Source: Diplosphaera chodatii
Lineage: Eukaryota > Chlorophyta > Trebouxiophyceae > Prasiolales > Stichococcaceae
Direction of reading: 5' to 3'
Assembly (NCBI GenBank): GCA_032358165.1
Contig: JAALGY010000057.1
Location: 1,736,001 to 1,800,000, forward strand
DNA length: 64,000 bases
Positions 21,985-33,729 of this stretch are shown here, piece after piece. The stretch's first letter is position 1. Every line of letters starts with the position of its first letter. The position numbers were made by a program, and so were the translations under genes. The notes beneath the pieces are model-generated. The model did not search any database. It was not told where the DNA came from and saw only the letters and a list, made by a program, of their open reading frames with translations.

Positions 21985-23732
21985 ATGCCGAACAGTGCGG
22001 GGTTTGAGGGGAAAAGGGGCACGCATGCCGACATGAGCGACTTGGAAGGTGATGGGGAACTGGAGGCAAAGGTAGCAGGCAACGTGCGTGACATGGGTTG
22101 GGTGCACGCACACCTCAACAGGTAGGAGCATGACCGATGCTGGTATATATGCGCAAGAGCCTGTTGTGTTCTGGAGTGCGGAGGGCATGTAGGGATGCTG
22201 GAGGCACATTGAAACCAGGCTGCATGGTCAGCCAACAGGTACTCCTATGCTCCTGAGATGCCACATTGCCACTGCACATACTGACCTCAGCAACAATGCA
22301 ATCAGGTAGCCTCAAAATAGAAGCAGATCCTCTGTTGGCGCCGCTGAGCAGCGGCTTCAGCGGCGCTGCCTGGTGAGTGCAACCCTGTGTTGGCCATCCA
22401 TAGTGTGTGGTGCTCATTTAGAAACTCGTGCGACCATTGAGTACAAACTTTTCATGTGTGAGAAGCAGGCACATCATCGGCCCATTGAAGTGCAACTAGA
22501 CCAGCCCAGGAGCGCGGCCACCTACTTGTAGGGCTGCAGAGTGGTCTTTGCGCATACGTCGCCGATGATGTTCCCCACCAGTCGCTCTCTGATTGCAGAG
22601 ACCTGAGCCCCCTATGCATGTGACCTCAATCATGCGCATGTCGCCAACCACTGAGCAAAGCGCTAAAGTGTATCCTTGGCGGCAGCAGGTTGCTTGTGAG
22701 GCCGTGACTTGACACCACGCAGGTGTCACACTCCGACCAAACCATGCACCTGCTGCATCCACACGAGGGCGAGCAGGGGTTTCTTCTCAGACGGAAGGGG
22801 GTCAGCCCCACACCTTCCTGCATCCCGATCCTGTGGCACAATGTTCATGGCAAATCCACAGTTTCTCTCTGTAGGACTGCAGCTGCCAAAATACACTGCA
22901 AAGAGTACAAGACTAGTGCGACTGAGGGGTGCTGCGGTGTCGCTGCACGGACATCTGAGCGTAGAAGCTCTATGCTGAATGTTGACAGCTCGATCGGAAA
23001 TGTTACGGTAGCCGTTTGCGTCTGAAGCATGTCACAATCCAGCAAATCTGCTGTCATACATACAGCAGCTCAGCGTAACAGGAAGAGCAAACCGACAGCT
23101 GCCAAGGAGTGCGTACCTGATCCAATAATGGCATTGCCTTGTGCTTGGACTATCTGCACATATCAGGCATCCTGGTCACGCTGAACTTCTGGCAACGAAC
23201 GTTCTATTCCACGCAGGGCTATTGAATCCAATCAAGCGTCCGCAGTCACAGCAGTGTTGGCTGCAGTCGCACTGGGTGCCTTCCTGTTCTGGCGTAACCG
23301 CAGAAATGGATCTGGGTCTGGGTCCGCGCGGCCCGGGGGCGGCAAGGTCAGTTGACCTGCCAGGTCAGCCCGAGACGGCTCCTTCGGCCTATAACCACGC
23401 TGACCCTCCACTTACGCGCTAACTGCCGGTGCTTTGAATCGAATATGCAGCATGACTCAGCACCATGTGCAACGTGCCAAGTCGATGCTGAATCATGCTC
23501 ATGCTTCACAGGCTGTCAGCCAGTCAGTCAAGCCCAGCTCCAGCAGTTTGCCCAGGTGAGTTTCTTGTCAGCCAGGTCACTCTGGTGTACTGCAACAACC
23601 TGTAGTTTGCTGGCGAAGTTACAGACTCACATGCATCCACACAGGAACAAGGCGGCGGCGGGCAACAAGAAGAAGGACAAGCTGCAGAAGCGGGAGGAGC
23701 GGGAGCGACGAGCTGAGAAGCGCGAACAGTGA
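21985..23732 (+). CDS. Small single-pass membrane protein with lysine/arginine-rich C-terminus
   Basis: The last three exons are firm and in phase: 23217-23346, 23512-23555 and 23645-23732 (TGA). They encode a transmembrane helix (AVTAVLAAVALGAFLFW) followed by RNRRNGSGSGS, a short serine-rich linker and a charged, probably coiled tail (NKKKDKLQKREERERRAEKR) ending at the stop. A plausible first exon begins with the ATG at 21985 (MPNSAGFEGKRG, acidic MSDLEGDGELEAK, donor at about 22070); the exons between 22.1 and 23.2 kb are not resolved. The basic residues after the helix suggest a cytosolic C-terminus on an endomembrane. No family is recognised. Confidence 0.5.
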
Positions 23733-24448
23733 GCAGATCAGCAGCCCTGTTGCACTGTGCTACGAGATGCAGATTGCAGATCTTGGTCCCTGAGTCATAG
23801 TTCGGAGAACGCTGCCGTCAAGCATCGCACATTGAATGTGCATCACTGTTTGACATGCAACGTGACAATGCAGGCAAGCCAACAAGCCCCAGGCTCCGCC
23901 ACAAAGTGAGCAGCGGGAGCCAGACCCAAACAACGACAAGCTGATATTGAACTACAACCACTACGTGCCAAACGTGTAGATAAATTCCAGCTGGAAGGTC
24001 CAACATTTCCTACAAGGCTGGGTCCCAGCAACTGCAGCAGTCAATAATGACCAGTCACTTGGGACAATCTGTGTGATGGAGAGGAGAGAAGTCGGGGGTA
24101 TTGTACATACTCAAAGCGGTGTGTGATGACAGAACTGTGTAGATTATGCGGGGTTGAGTGCATGAGTCGTTGTCAACATATCAACAATATATACATGCTA
24201 TGGAAGGTGCTGATGAAATGGTAAGCTACACCTCACCATCAAACAGTGCTGCACCTACCTGAATACGACAAGCGAGATATCTCATTCTGCACAGTTATGT
24301 CGCCACATCAAGCGACATGCCACAGGGGTACATGTTGGTACGGTGGAGGAGTCCCAGTCAGCGACTGCAAAATTCCAGCTTGCTGTCATGCAAGGAGCTG
24401 ACATTTGTGTGGTGGTGCCGTTTCGTGTTGCAATAGGATCGAGCGAAG
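23733..24448. other. Convergent intergenic region
   Basis: About 700 bases separate the stop codons of the plus-strand membrane-protein gene and the minus-strand ABC transporter gene. Only shadows of no coding quality are present; it is presumably 3' untranslated sequence of both genes. Confidence 0.6.
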
Positions 24449-27400
24449 TCACGACTGTGCGAGGCGCCGCAGCGTCCAGCCGCCCTCCCCGTCAGTCAGC
24501 CTCAGCTCGTGCGCATGGAAGCGCACCTGTGCACAGTACACACTCTCAGTCTCAGCCACATGCAACACACTCTGGAACCTGACGCGGCACCCTACGTTGT
24601 GCGGCCTTCTTGGCGTGCTGGGCACATATCGCAGGCACGCATGGTGCAGATGCGCAAGTCCGGCTGCACAACAGCACGAGGCACGCCAGGCCACCCTCGA
24701 GCAGCCGGTGCAGACAGCTGGACAGGGCATCATGAGAGCCTATCCGACTCACGAGCGCGGTGCGCTGGGTGATGGTAATGAGGGTGATGCCCAGGCGGGC
24801 GGCGTGCTCGAACAGCGCCTCCTCCACATCGACGCTGGTGGCGTTGGTGCACTCGTCCAGCACCCCGTACCGTGGGGCGTGGAAGAACAGCCTCGCCATG
24901 CCCATGCGCTGCTGCTCGCCTGCGCAGCGCCGGCGGACGCGTCACGGCAGGCTTGAAGGTTGCATCACAGGCATCGTGCGCAGCACACCAGCCGTACGCC
25001 CCTGCCTCGTCCCTGACACCCTTGCCTTACCCCCGCAGCTCGTAGCAGTAGCAAAGGCGACTGCTGGTGCTGTGTGCAGCTGTGTGGGTGCCAGCTGGTG
25101 GGGAACAAGGGGGCGCGGCGCACCCAGGGACATGGTGTCGCCCCAGGAGGCGACAGCGGCCCACCCGCCCTCCCGCTCGATGAGAGCCTCCAGCTTCACC
25201 ACCCGCATCAGCCCGTCCAGCCGCGCGTCCAGCCGCGCCACCGCCTCTGCCTGCAGCGGCACCGCACCCCAGAGTAGGCTTTGTTCAGCTGCACTCTGCC
25301 TGTGGAGGCGCCCCCGATCCTCTGGACTTGCAGTGTTGTTGCATGCAAGCAGCATGATGGCCAGACATACGTGCTTGAACTTATAGAACTGGGGCAGTAG
25401 GCTAAGAGGGGCCAGACTCAGCTATATTGGGGCATCCCTCACCTGCGTCTGGCCCTCGGCTGGCGTGGCTGCCTGCTGCACGGACAGCGGGTAGATGACC
25501 TGGTCCCGCAGCGTGCCGATTGTCGTGTACGGCTTCTGGGGCACATAAAAGATGTCCTGCAGCACGACCAAAGGCGATCGTGGACGGCGCGACTCTTGAG
25601 GCAAGCATGCAGCTCATGCCGGCAACAGCCGTGTCAGACAACTGCCTGTCAGGCAACTATGGCGCACAGCGCCCGGCGGCACCTGGCGGCTGGGGGTGAC
25701 GCCGTCGGCGCAGGGCAGCGCCAGGCGGCCGGAGGGCAGGGGCCACAGGCCGCCCAGGATGCGCAGCAGGCTCGACTTGCCTGCGGCAAGAGTGGAAACA
25801 GTAGGATCAGCGCAGTGGAGCATTGACAGCATAGCATCAGGGACCCCTGTTGGTGCGACATCAGGAAGGAGGAGCCATGCAGCAGGTTGCACCAAAGTGT
25901 GCCGATGGGGGTGGTACAGGCCTCTGCCGCACTTCTGGGGTTTTCCTATTTGTGAGTCATGGCAGCGCACCCGAGCCATTGGGCCCGGTGACCAGGAGGC
26001 CCTCGTCGAAGTGCACCGCCGCCGTGAGCCGCCGCGCCAGCACCTTGCCCCTGGGCGTCGCCACGTCCACCTCCTCGATCTGGACGCCGCCACCTGCGCA
26101 GCAGAGCATTGCACCCGTCAATCCTCCTTGAGCCCTCTGCTTGAGTATGCGCCCTCTGCTTGAGTATGCGCCCTCTGCAAAGCATGAGCCCTCTGCTGAA
26201 GGATGCATTGTATAGTGCTGTAGCGGTTGCATGCCCTCGTTGGCAGCAACGCTTGCACCGGAGCCAGATTTGGGGACGAATGGCCAAAGCGGCACAGGTG
26301 TCACCTGCGGAGCCGTTGGTCAGCATCGCATCGGCACGGGCCCTGGCGGCGGCGGCCTGCATGCGGTCCGCCGCCGCGAGGGTGTCCAGCAGGCCGGCCA
26401 CGCGCGACACGCCGCCGTCCAGCTCCACAAAGCGCTTCTGCAGCGCCGGGGCGAGCACTCCAAGCTGTCAGCAGGCCGGCATCTGGGTTCACTGGGGAGC
26501 AGGGCGCTGCTGGCGCTGCACCACACGGCCAATGCAGACGTCCCACGCCGAACAACCTGTGTCAATTGCGTGCCTGAAGATAGTCTTGCAGTGTTGTGCA
26601 CCTGCATGCTGAGCAGCTCGCCAAAGGCGCCAAAGCAGTTGGTGACCACCGAGGCCAGGTACCGCATGTCGTGCACCAGCTTGCCCTGCACCGCTGTGTC
26701 ACTGAAGTCCCCTGCACATCACACCAGTGCCTGTTGCAGCTGATCAGTATCACCACAGGAGAGTCAGCCATGTAGATGGCTGTGTGCTGGCCTGCAGAGA
26801 CCCCTTTACTCATGCATCTGCCCTGAAAGCAGGGCCCGTCTTGATTTGATATCAGGCAGTGCAGACCCTGTCCTGTGTGCACATTGTGCCGACTCACAGA
26901 CTTCGCGAGTCCATTGACAGTAGGCACCATGTCGTGGTGTGCATATGCACAAGTGGTATGAATGATTATCCTGCACAAATGCTTGCGATTCGTTGTGGAA
27001 GTACTGGGCCCGGGAGCAGTGAAGCAGTTCCCACCTGACTGCGCGAGGCTGTACATGAGGGTGAGGAGCCAGGTCACATTGTTGGGCAGCTGCTTGGTGA
27101 AGAAGTCGTCTGCCACCGCGTACGGCCACCGCACCGAGGACGTGTGCTCCAGATGGCCCTGCACAGGGGTTGAACATACAGGTTGAGACTTGCACACTGC
27201 ACAGTCCACTAGTGACAGAGAGAATGCACGAACTTGTCACATGGTGTGCACATCCTCGACATCTGCACTGCCTCTCAATGATAGGACAGTGTGCATCTAA
27301 CTTGCTGCTGCAGCATTTATCCCTGCAGATGTGCTGCAGACAACTTCCGCAGCGTCTGGAAGGCTTGATCAGCACTGAAAAGTAACTATCATCATAGGAG

Positions 27401-30400
27401 CTGATGCCGCCAAGCTCAGCTTAGTGCTGCTTGTTTGTTATAAAAGCTAGTGCGTGCCTGCAGCTCCATGAACGCGGCGTCGACGGCGGCCCCCTCCCGC
27501 GCGCCGCCACCAAAGAATGCGACGCTCTCGGCGTGGCCCCGCAGCCGCGTGTGCAGCCGCCGGAAGGCGCCCTCCAGCCAGTACTGCCGCTCGGCCAGCG
27601 CCCCAAAGTCAGGCGTCACCGCCCTGCAGTGATATCCGCCGTCATGCACTCGGAATTATCGAGCCAGCAGGGCCAGAACTATCACAGGTGGCTGAGAACA
27701 TATGCGGCTGCGAAGCAAGCAACATGGGAAGGAGATGCATCAGGGAGTCTTCAGCAGGGCAGGCGCCGCACCGCAGGCAGCCGAAGCCCAGGGCGGCGTA
27801 CAGGTACAGGATGGCGGAGCCGCGGCGGCCCGTCAGCGCCCACAGCTGGCTGGAGAACCAGGCCAGGTCCAGCACCGGCTTCACCAGGCTGGGCACCAGC
27901 TCCGCCACGTCGCCCGCCAGCCGCTCCACGTCGCGCGTGATGCGCTGGTCCACGTCCTGCAAGGTGGGTTGGCAGCTTGGGACATGTCTGTGCAGCACAC
28001 GTGCAACGATGCACGACATCCTCTGCCTTCAAGGAGCTGCGGGCCCGGGGCCCTCTCTGCAACATGAAGGCCAAGGAGTGTGTGGGCTTGTGTTCTATGC
28101 AGGCAGTGGCTTTTCACAGGGTAGAGCTGGTGGGGTTGCACCATCCGGCAGATGTGGACAGATGGCATCTCGCCTGCATGCCGGCCAGCTGGGAGGCGGC
28201 GTAGAAGGTGGAGCCGGACAGGTAGCGGCGGTGTGCCGCGGAAGTCAGCCGCCGCCGCCATGACGCCGCCAGCTCATCCGTCACATAGCGCAGCAGCGGC
28301 GCCAGCAGCGCGCTTGCAGCGCTCTGCAGGTGTGGTGACGATGGGTGCTCACCACTTGGCTCAGTGCGACCTCAGCACATGCGTGATGCAGATGAAAGAC
28401 TCTAAGTCATATGTTGTTGGGCAACACCGAGAGCCCCTGACACCCTCAGCGGTGGACCACTTGACAGTGCTTGCCATTGGCAAGCACCTGCACGACGGAG
28501 CGACCGATGAGGCGGACGAAGGCGGCGCGGTCCTGCCGCAGCACATGCTCCACGCTGGCGCCGTTCAGGCTGGCGATGCGGTCCTGCAGCGAGCCAGTAT
28601 GCACGTGGCATGAGGCTTTCTTGTCCATGTGCTGTGACCAATCTGGCAACCTGTTCAGGGTGTAGGATCACAGGATGTGTCAGACATGCACATGCACTCT
28701 GATTGGCAGCATGATGAACTGAGCTGGCACCTGGAGCAGCGTCCGCGCCAGAACCACGCCGCCAATGATGCCCAGCCGCACCTTCGCCCCCTCTCCACCC
28801 AACAGCAGCGCGCCCACTGCCTGCGGGGCGTGCACAGCATGTATGATCGCATCTGCCAGGCAACAAGCGCACCATCTGCATCCACTTCAGAGCCGGTCTC
28901 AGAGATGTTGAGCAACCATCGGCAGTGGGCTCCCTCACACGTGCCGCAGCCGCCCACCTGCCAGCGCTGGATAGAGGATCGCAGCGGGAGCTGCGGGCGG
29001 GTCTCGGGCGCCGTGTCCGGCTCCCCCCGCAGCCGCGGCGGCGCCTGTGCGATGATGTCCTGTGGGCCGCCACGCGAGGGCGATGCCGTCACGCTGACGC
29101 CCCCATCCTCGCTGCCACTGCCGTTGCCACTTTCCCCTGTGCCCACCAGCAGGAGCATGCTCACGAAAGAAGCATGATATTGGCCGGCTCGGGGTTGAGA
29201 TGTCATACATGCGTCGTGGCCAGACATGGATCTTCGACGGCACACCGGTCAGAGAGGCGCTGCTGCGGCGGGCGCGCTGGCCGCGGTGTATCTCCCACCC
29301 GCCGCGGCCGTCCAGGGACAGCACCAGGTCGTGGAACGCCATCAGCGCCGGCCGGTGGCTGATTGTAATGCAGGTGCACCCCAGCGCCTGCATCAGCACA
29401 TGTATACTGATACTGGCCGAGTGGCCAAAGCACTGGAAGCACAGCTCAGGACGGCTGCTAGAGTGGCCAACACAGCTGCAACGCTTCCGCTACCACAGCC
29501 TTCCCGATAGATGGCTCTAGCTCGACCGCCATTGTGACGCGACTGTTGTGACGCGGCTCAGGGAGAAGCGCATGTGAGCAACAAAGGGCACCTTGACCCG
29601 CTCGCAGAAGCGCTGCTCCATGTCGATGGTCACGCCGCTGGTGCACTCGTCCAGGATGGCGTACCGGGGCTTGTGGTAGAACAGCCGCGCCATGCCCAGC
29701 CGCTGCTGCTCACCTGCCAACGTTGCAACACGCGTCGAGCACACCCACTGCAGAGCTGCTGCAGTAGACCATGCTCCCCTGATCGTGCACAGCAAAGCGC
29801 CTTGGGCCAGCCTGGCCGCTCCTGATGCTGCATCGTGCAGTGGCTGACGCATGATAAACATGGTGGAGGCGGGTCAAGAGGGAGGCCTGCGCACCCAGGG
29901 ACAGGGTGTCGTGCCAGTTGACGGCGGCGTGCATGCCCACCCGGTCCAGCAGGTACTCCAGGTCCACCGCCGCCAGCAGCTCCCGCAGCACCCCCTCCTC
30001 CAAAATGTCCTTCGTCCCCTCTGCAGATCACAAACTGAAGCAGCTATGGCAGCCAGAGCAGGCATGCTTAGATGAAGATGCATGGTTGATGACAACAGGA
30101 AGGCTTGGAAGTAGCTCTGAGGTGACGGCGTCAAAAGCAGCAGGGTGCAGGGTGCAGACAGCACACCCGCCACGGGCCGCGGGTAGATGAGCTGCTCCTG
30201 CAGCGTGCCGACGGTGACGTAGGGACGCTGCGGGACGTAGAAGATGTCGTGGGACAGGCCGCCCTCGCCGCTGCCGCCCGGCTTGCGGATGGTACCCGCC
30301 GACAGCGGCCACAGCCCACCCAGCACCCGGAACAGGCTCGACTTGCCTGCACAGCGTACAAGGCGAGGAGGTGGCAAACCGTGAAGCTGAGCATGAGATT

Positions 30401-33123
30401 TAGGATCCGATAGTGCTTGGGCATGTGCAGCTGTGGCGCGGCATCTTTGGCACAAATGCCCTCAGGCAAGGTGTTAGCAAGAGTTTGATGTGGCAAGGAC
30501 CTTGAGAACAGCGCAAGCGCAGTGCGCGGCTGCGAGCGGACTCCGGGCATTGACCAAAGTGCTGGAACAAATTTACCTGAGCCATTTGGGCCGGTGACCA
30601 GCAGGTTGGTGCCCCGGGGCACGCGCAGCGTCAGGTCCTTGACCAGCGTCGCGTTGGCAGGCGTCACCACCTTCACGCCCTCGAATGCGATCTCCCCGTC
30701 CGACGCCACGATATTCTCGTGCCCATCCGAGTCTGCATGTTAAACAAACATCTGCAGAGTGACGGGCGCCAGCTCCATGTGAGCTTTAGGGCATGACTGA
30801 ATAAGCTCAAGCACAAAGCGCAGGGGCTCAGTGTGCGAGCGCCTGCAGAGTGTCAGAACGTGACGCTGTCCTGCAGGTTGCAGCACTCACGTGAGGTGTC
30901 GAGGGCGATCTGCTTGGCAGCCTGCTCCGCCTCCACGATGCGGTCGGCGTACCCCGACAGCCGCCCGAACTTCTTGCTTGACGATGCCAGCAGGCCCAGT
31001 GCACTGCACACGCCATGATGCATGCGGTTCGTCACTTCCGCAAGCTGGGTATGCAGCATGTCTCACCATTGCAAGCATGTCACATTCTGGGTTTGCGTCG
31101 CAGCGATCCTGCAGCATGCTCGTGCGGCTGCACCTGAACAGGCTGATGATGACGGAGGTGTGGTAGCGCATGTCGGACAGCATGGCGGCGCGGCCCCGCA
31201 CGCTGTCCTCCGGCCGCAGGTGGCCCCCGAAGAAGGGCCCGATGATCAGCACCACCGCCCACGTGCTGGCCAGGTACTTGAGGAAGAAGTCCTGCAGTCA
31301 GTAGCAGAAAATGGCTGTGGGGATGAAGCATCTGCACAGGACTGCTGCATATACAATGCAGCATGGTCGATACGTGCAACACTGACGGTTTCCCCTGGAG
31401 AGCGCCAGGGCTCCTCATAGGTCTGCTCAGTGACAGATGTGGATGTACCTGCACGACGCTGTGGCGCAGCTGGTTACGCAGCACACGCAGCCGGTGGCGC
31501 ATCAGCTTCGAGAAGCGGTCCAGCACGCCGACGCCCTCTTTTGCGATGCCGCCGTAGAAGGCCACCGGCTCCGCATTCTCCCGCAGCCGCGCATGCACCT
31601 GCCGGTAGTCGCCTGTGAAACAGAAGCTGCTATCAGAAGATCATATACAAAATACAATGCAGCAGCATCACTCAAAGCTTGTGACTGACAGGCCTGTGAC
31701 TTGGACATGCAGGAAGCAGCATCTCAGACATCAAATGCACTTCTGAATGGAGGTCGGATGCTTAGAGGCACACCCTCCAGTTCCTGCTCCTTCTTGGCGA
31801 GGCTGCCAAAGCTGGGTGCAAACACGCTGGTGGCGATGCCCGCGCCCAGCACATACGCAATGATACCCGCAGTGTACTTGTCCGTCTTCGTGTAGGACCG
31901 CAGCTGCCAGGCGTAGAACACCGCGTCAATGGAGCAGGTCACCCACTCCCGCACCAGCTCGGCCAGGCTGCCGCTCAGCTTCGGGATGTCTGCAACCATT
32001 GCAACACGATCGCTCGAGGACTTGAGGCAGAATAGGGTACAATGACCGATTGTACCGTTGTGAAGCAAGGTGCATTCAGAAGCCCTGATGAGCAGTGGTG
32101 AATATGCGTGTATGACGGCTCACCCTCACAGATACGCTGCTCAGGGTTGGTGATGCGGTGATCCACATAGGGGAGCTTGTAGTACGTCTGCAGACCAACC
32201 ACACACACTGGTTCGTTCGGTCTCCCTTGTGGAAGGTCAGCATTGCCTCGGATAGCATGCAACAGGTCTGTCCACAGTTGCAGGCAACATCGCACCATGT
32301 TTTGGAAGTAGTGGCTGTGGATGCGGCCAGTCAGCTGCTGCTGCCACTGCAAATCCATGAGCTTCAGGCACCGCTTTGATGTCGCCTCGATGCCCGACGC
32401 CGCCAGGCACAGCAGCACATTCTCCCCAATGTTTCTCAAAAACAGCGGGACATTCTTTACAAATGCTGTCTTGAACAGGTGGCCCTACATGACAGCCAGT
32501 GTAGTCTTGCTTGCACTGACCTTCTGGGACTTCTCTGCGGAGTGACACAAGAGAGCGAAGTGTCTATCCTGATCATGTCGATGCAAGACTGAAAACGCTC
32601 AGCCAAAGACTTGCACCTGCAGCCTTGCAAGGCGGTTGGACAGCGCTGTCCGCGCCAAGGCCAGTCCCACGAGCGCCAAGATCTTGGGGCCGGCAATGCT
32701 GAGCAGCAGCTTGAGCAGCTGCTGCAGTGCCACGCCCCGGGGCGGCTTCTTGCGACTGATGGGCGCCTTGCTGGCATCTGCACCAGCGCTGGTTCCATTA
32801 CCGCCCTTGGCGTCTTGCCTGCAAACAGCAGCAAGTGGGTTGAGGCTCGTGTCTCTTCAGGCTCGTGTCTCTTGCCTTAGCAGTGTTTTTTCCAGGCGAT
32901 CTCGTGGGTGGCGCTTCACAAGACAGGATGTTGTGGCGGACCTGAGGGCAGCTCGCAGCTTCTTGCGGCGATCAGCGGCCTGCTGCTGCACGTTCCGGAT
33001 GTACAGGTAGCCACCACCGCCAGCCAGCAGCGCAACCGCCAGTGCGCTCTGGTTACGACGTGTTATAATTGAGCTGGCAAGTTGCTCAATGCGCCGCTTG
33101 TGGCGCGGCCCAGCGGACGACAT
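24449..33123 (-). CDS. CTS: Full-size peroxisomal ABC transporter, ABCD1/COMATOSE type
   Basis: The start is the ATG at 33123; exon 1 is 32942-33123 and begins with [15 protein letters not shown] and a hydrophobic stretch. The protein has two half-transporters in one chain. Half 1 has a membrane domain ([36 protein letters not shown] near 32.1 kb) and nucleotide-binding domain 1 with Walker A GPNGSGKSS (30577/30346), [17 protein letters not shown] (29895/29713), the Walker B region [10 protein letters not shown] and a switch histidine ([10 protein letters not shown]). Half 2 has a membrane domain ([20 protein letters not shown] near 27.9 kb) and domain 2 with Walker A (25971/25780), [33 protein letters not shown] and [13 protein letters not shown]. 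The last exon is 24449-24526. Plant homologues import very-long-chain acyl-CoAs and jasmonate precursors into peroxisomes for beta-oxidation. Histidine is replaced by glutamine in the second switch loop (TQR), as in plant CTS. All major motifs are present, so it looks functional. Confidence 0.92.
26132..26206. repeat. Four-unit 18-19-bp tandem repeat in an intron of the ABC transporter gene
   Basis: GCCCTCTGCTTGAGTATGC occurs twice in succession (26132-26150, 26151-26169), followed by two degenerate units. It lies in the intron just upstream, in transcript order, of the exon encoding GPNGSG of domain 2. Confidence 0.85.
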
Positions 33124-33729
33124 GTCTGATGACAATCCAGCTGACTAAGTCATGGTGTCTCGTACAAAGTGGTTGCGCTGCTTGCACCTTTGCGATGGCT
33201 ACTGACCCGCCGCGAGATAGTGCCTAAGGTCGTCATCTGGGCGTCATGCACTGCCTCGACATCATGCGTGAGCATTTGGCCCAATCCAATTTGGACGTCT
33301 GCAGGACATGCACCCATGTTCGAAGACAACAGCAGGACGCGTCAACTGAGTCTGGCGCACAATTGCGCATGCGTCCTGCAGCCATGAGTACGTCAGACTC
33401 TTGCTTGGCCTTGTATTCAGCAGCCCTGAAGCGGCACGTGCATGATCGTGCGCAGGCAGCAAGAAGCAGCCACACCGTTTGAACCCAGTTCTCACAGCTG
33501 GTCCTTGCCAGTGTGTACGTTTTAGGATCCAATGAGACATTGACAGAGCACGCGCTGTTCCTAACCAAGCAAGGCTGCTCGATCTCCGCAGGGCGCCGCT
33601 GAGCAGCGGCAGTTTGAACTGCATCCCGAGCATGTTTCGGCATGACCAGTCCAAATGATCGGTGTTATCAGCCGCAACTCGTCTGTATATACAAAGCAAT
33701 GCAAGTGAGCAGCTGAAGCAGCACAAACC
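33124..33729. promoter_or_regulatory. Divergent intergenic region between the ABCD transporter and FAS1 genes
   Basis: These 606 bases separate two start codons in head-to-head orientation and must hold both promoters. The only marked element is a palindromic 19-mer, GGCGCCGCTGAGCAGCGGC, at 33592-33610, which also occurs unchanged at 22337-22355. Confidence 0.5.
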
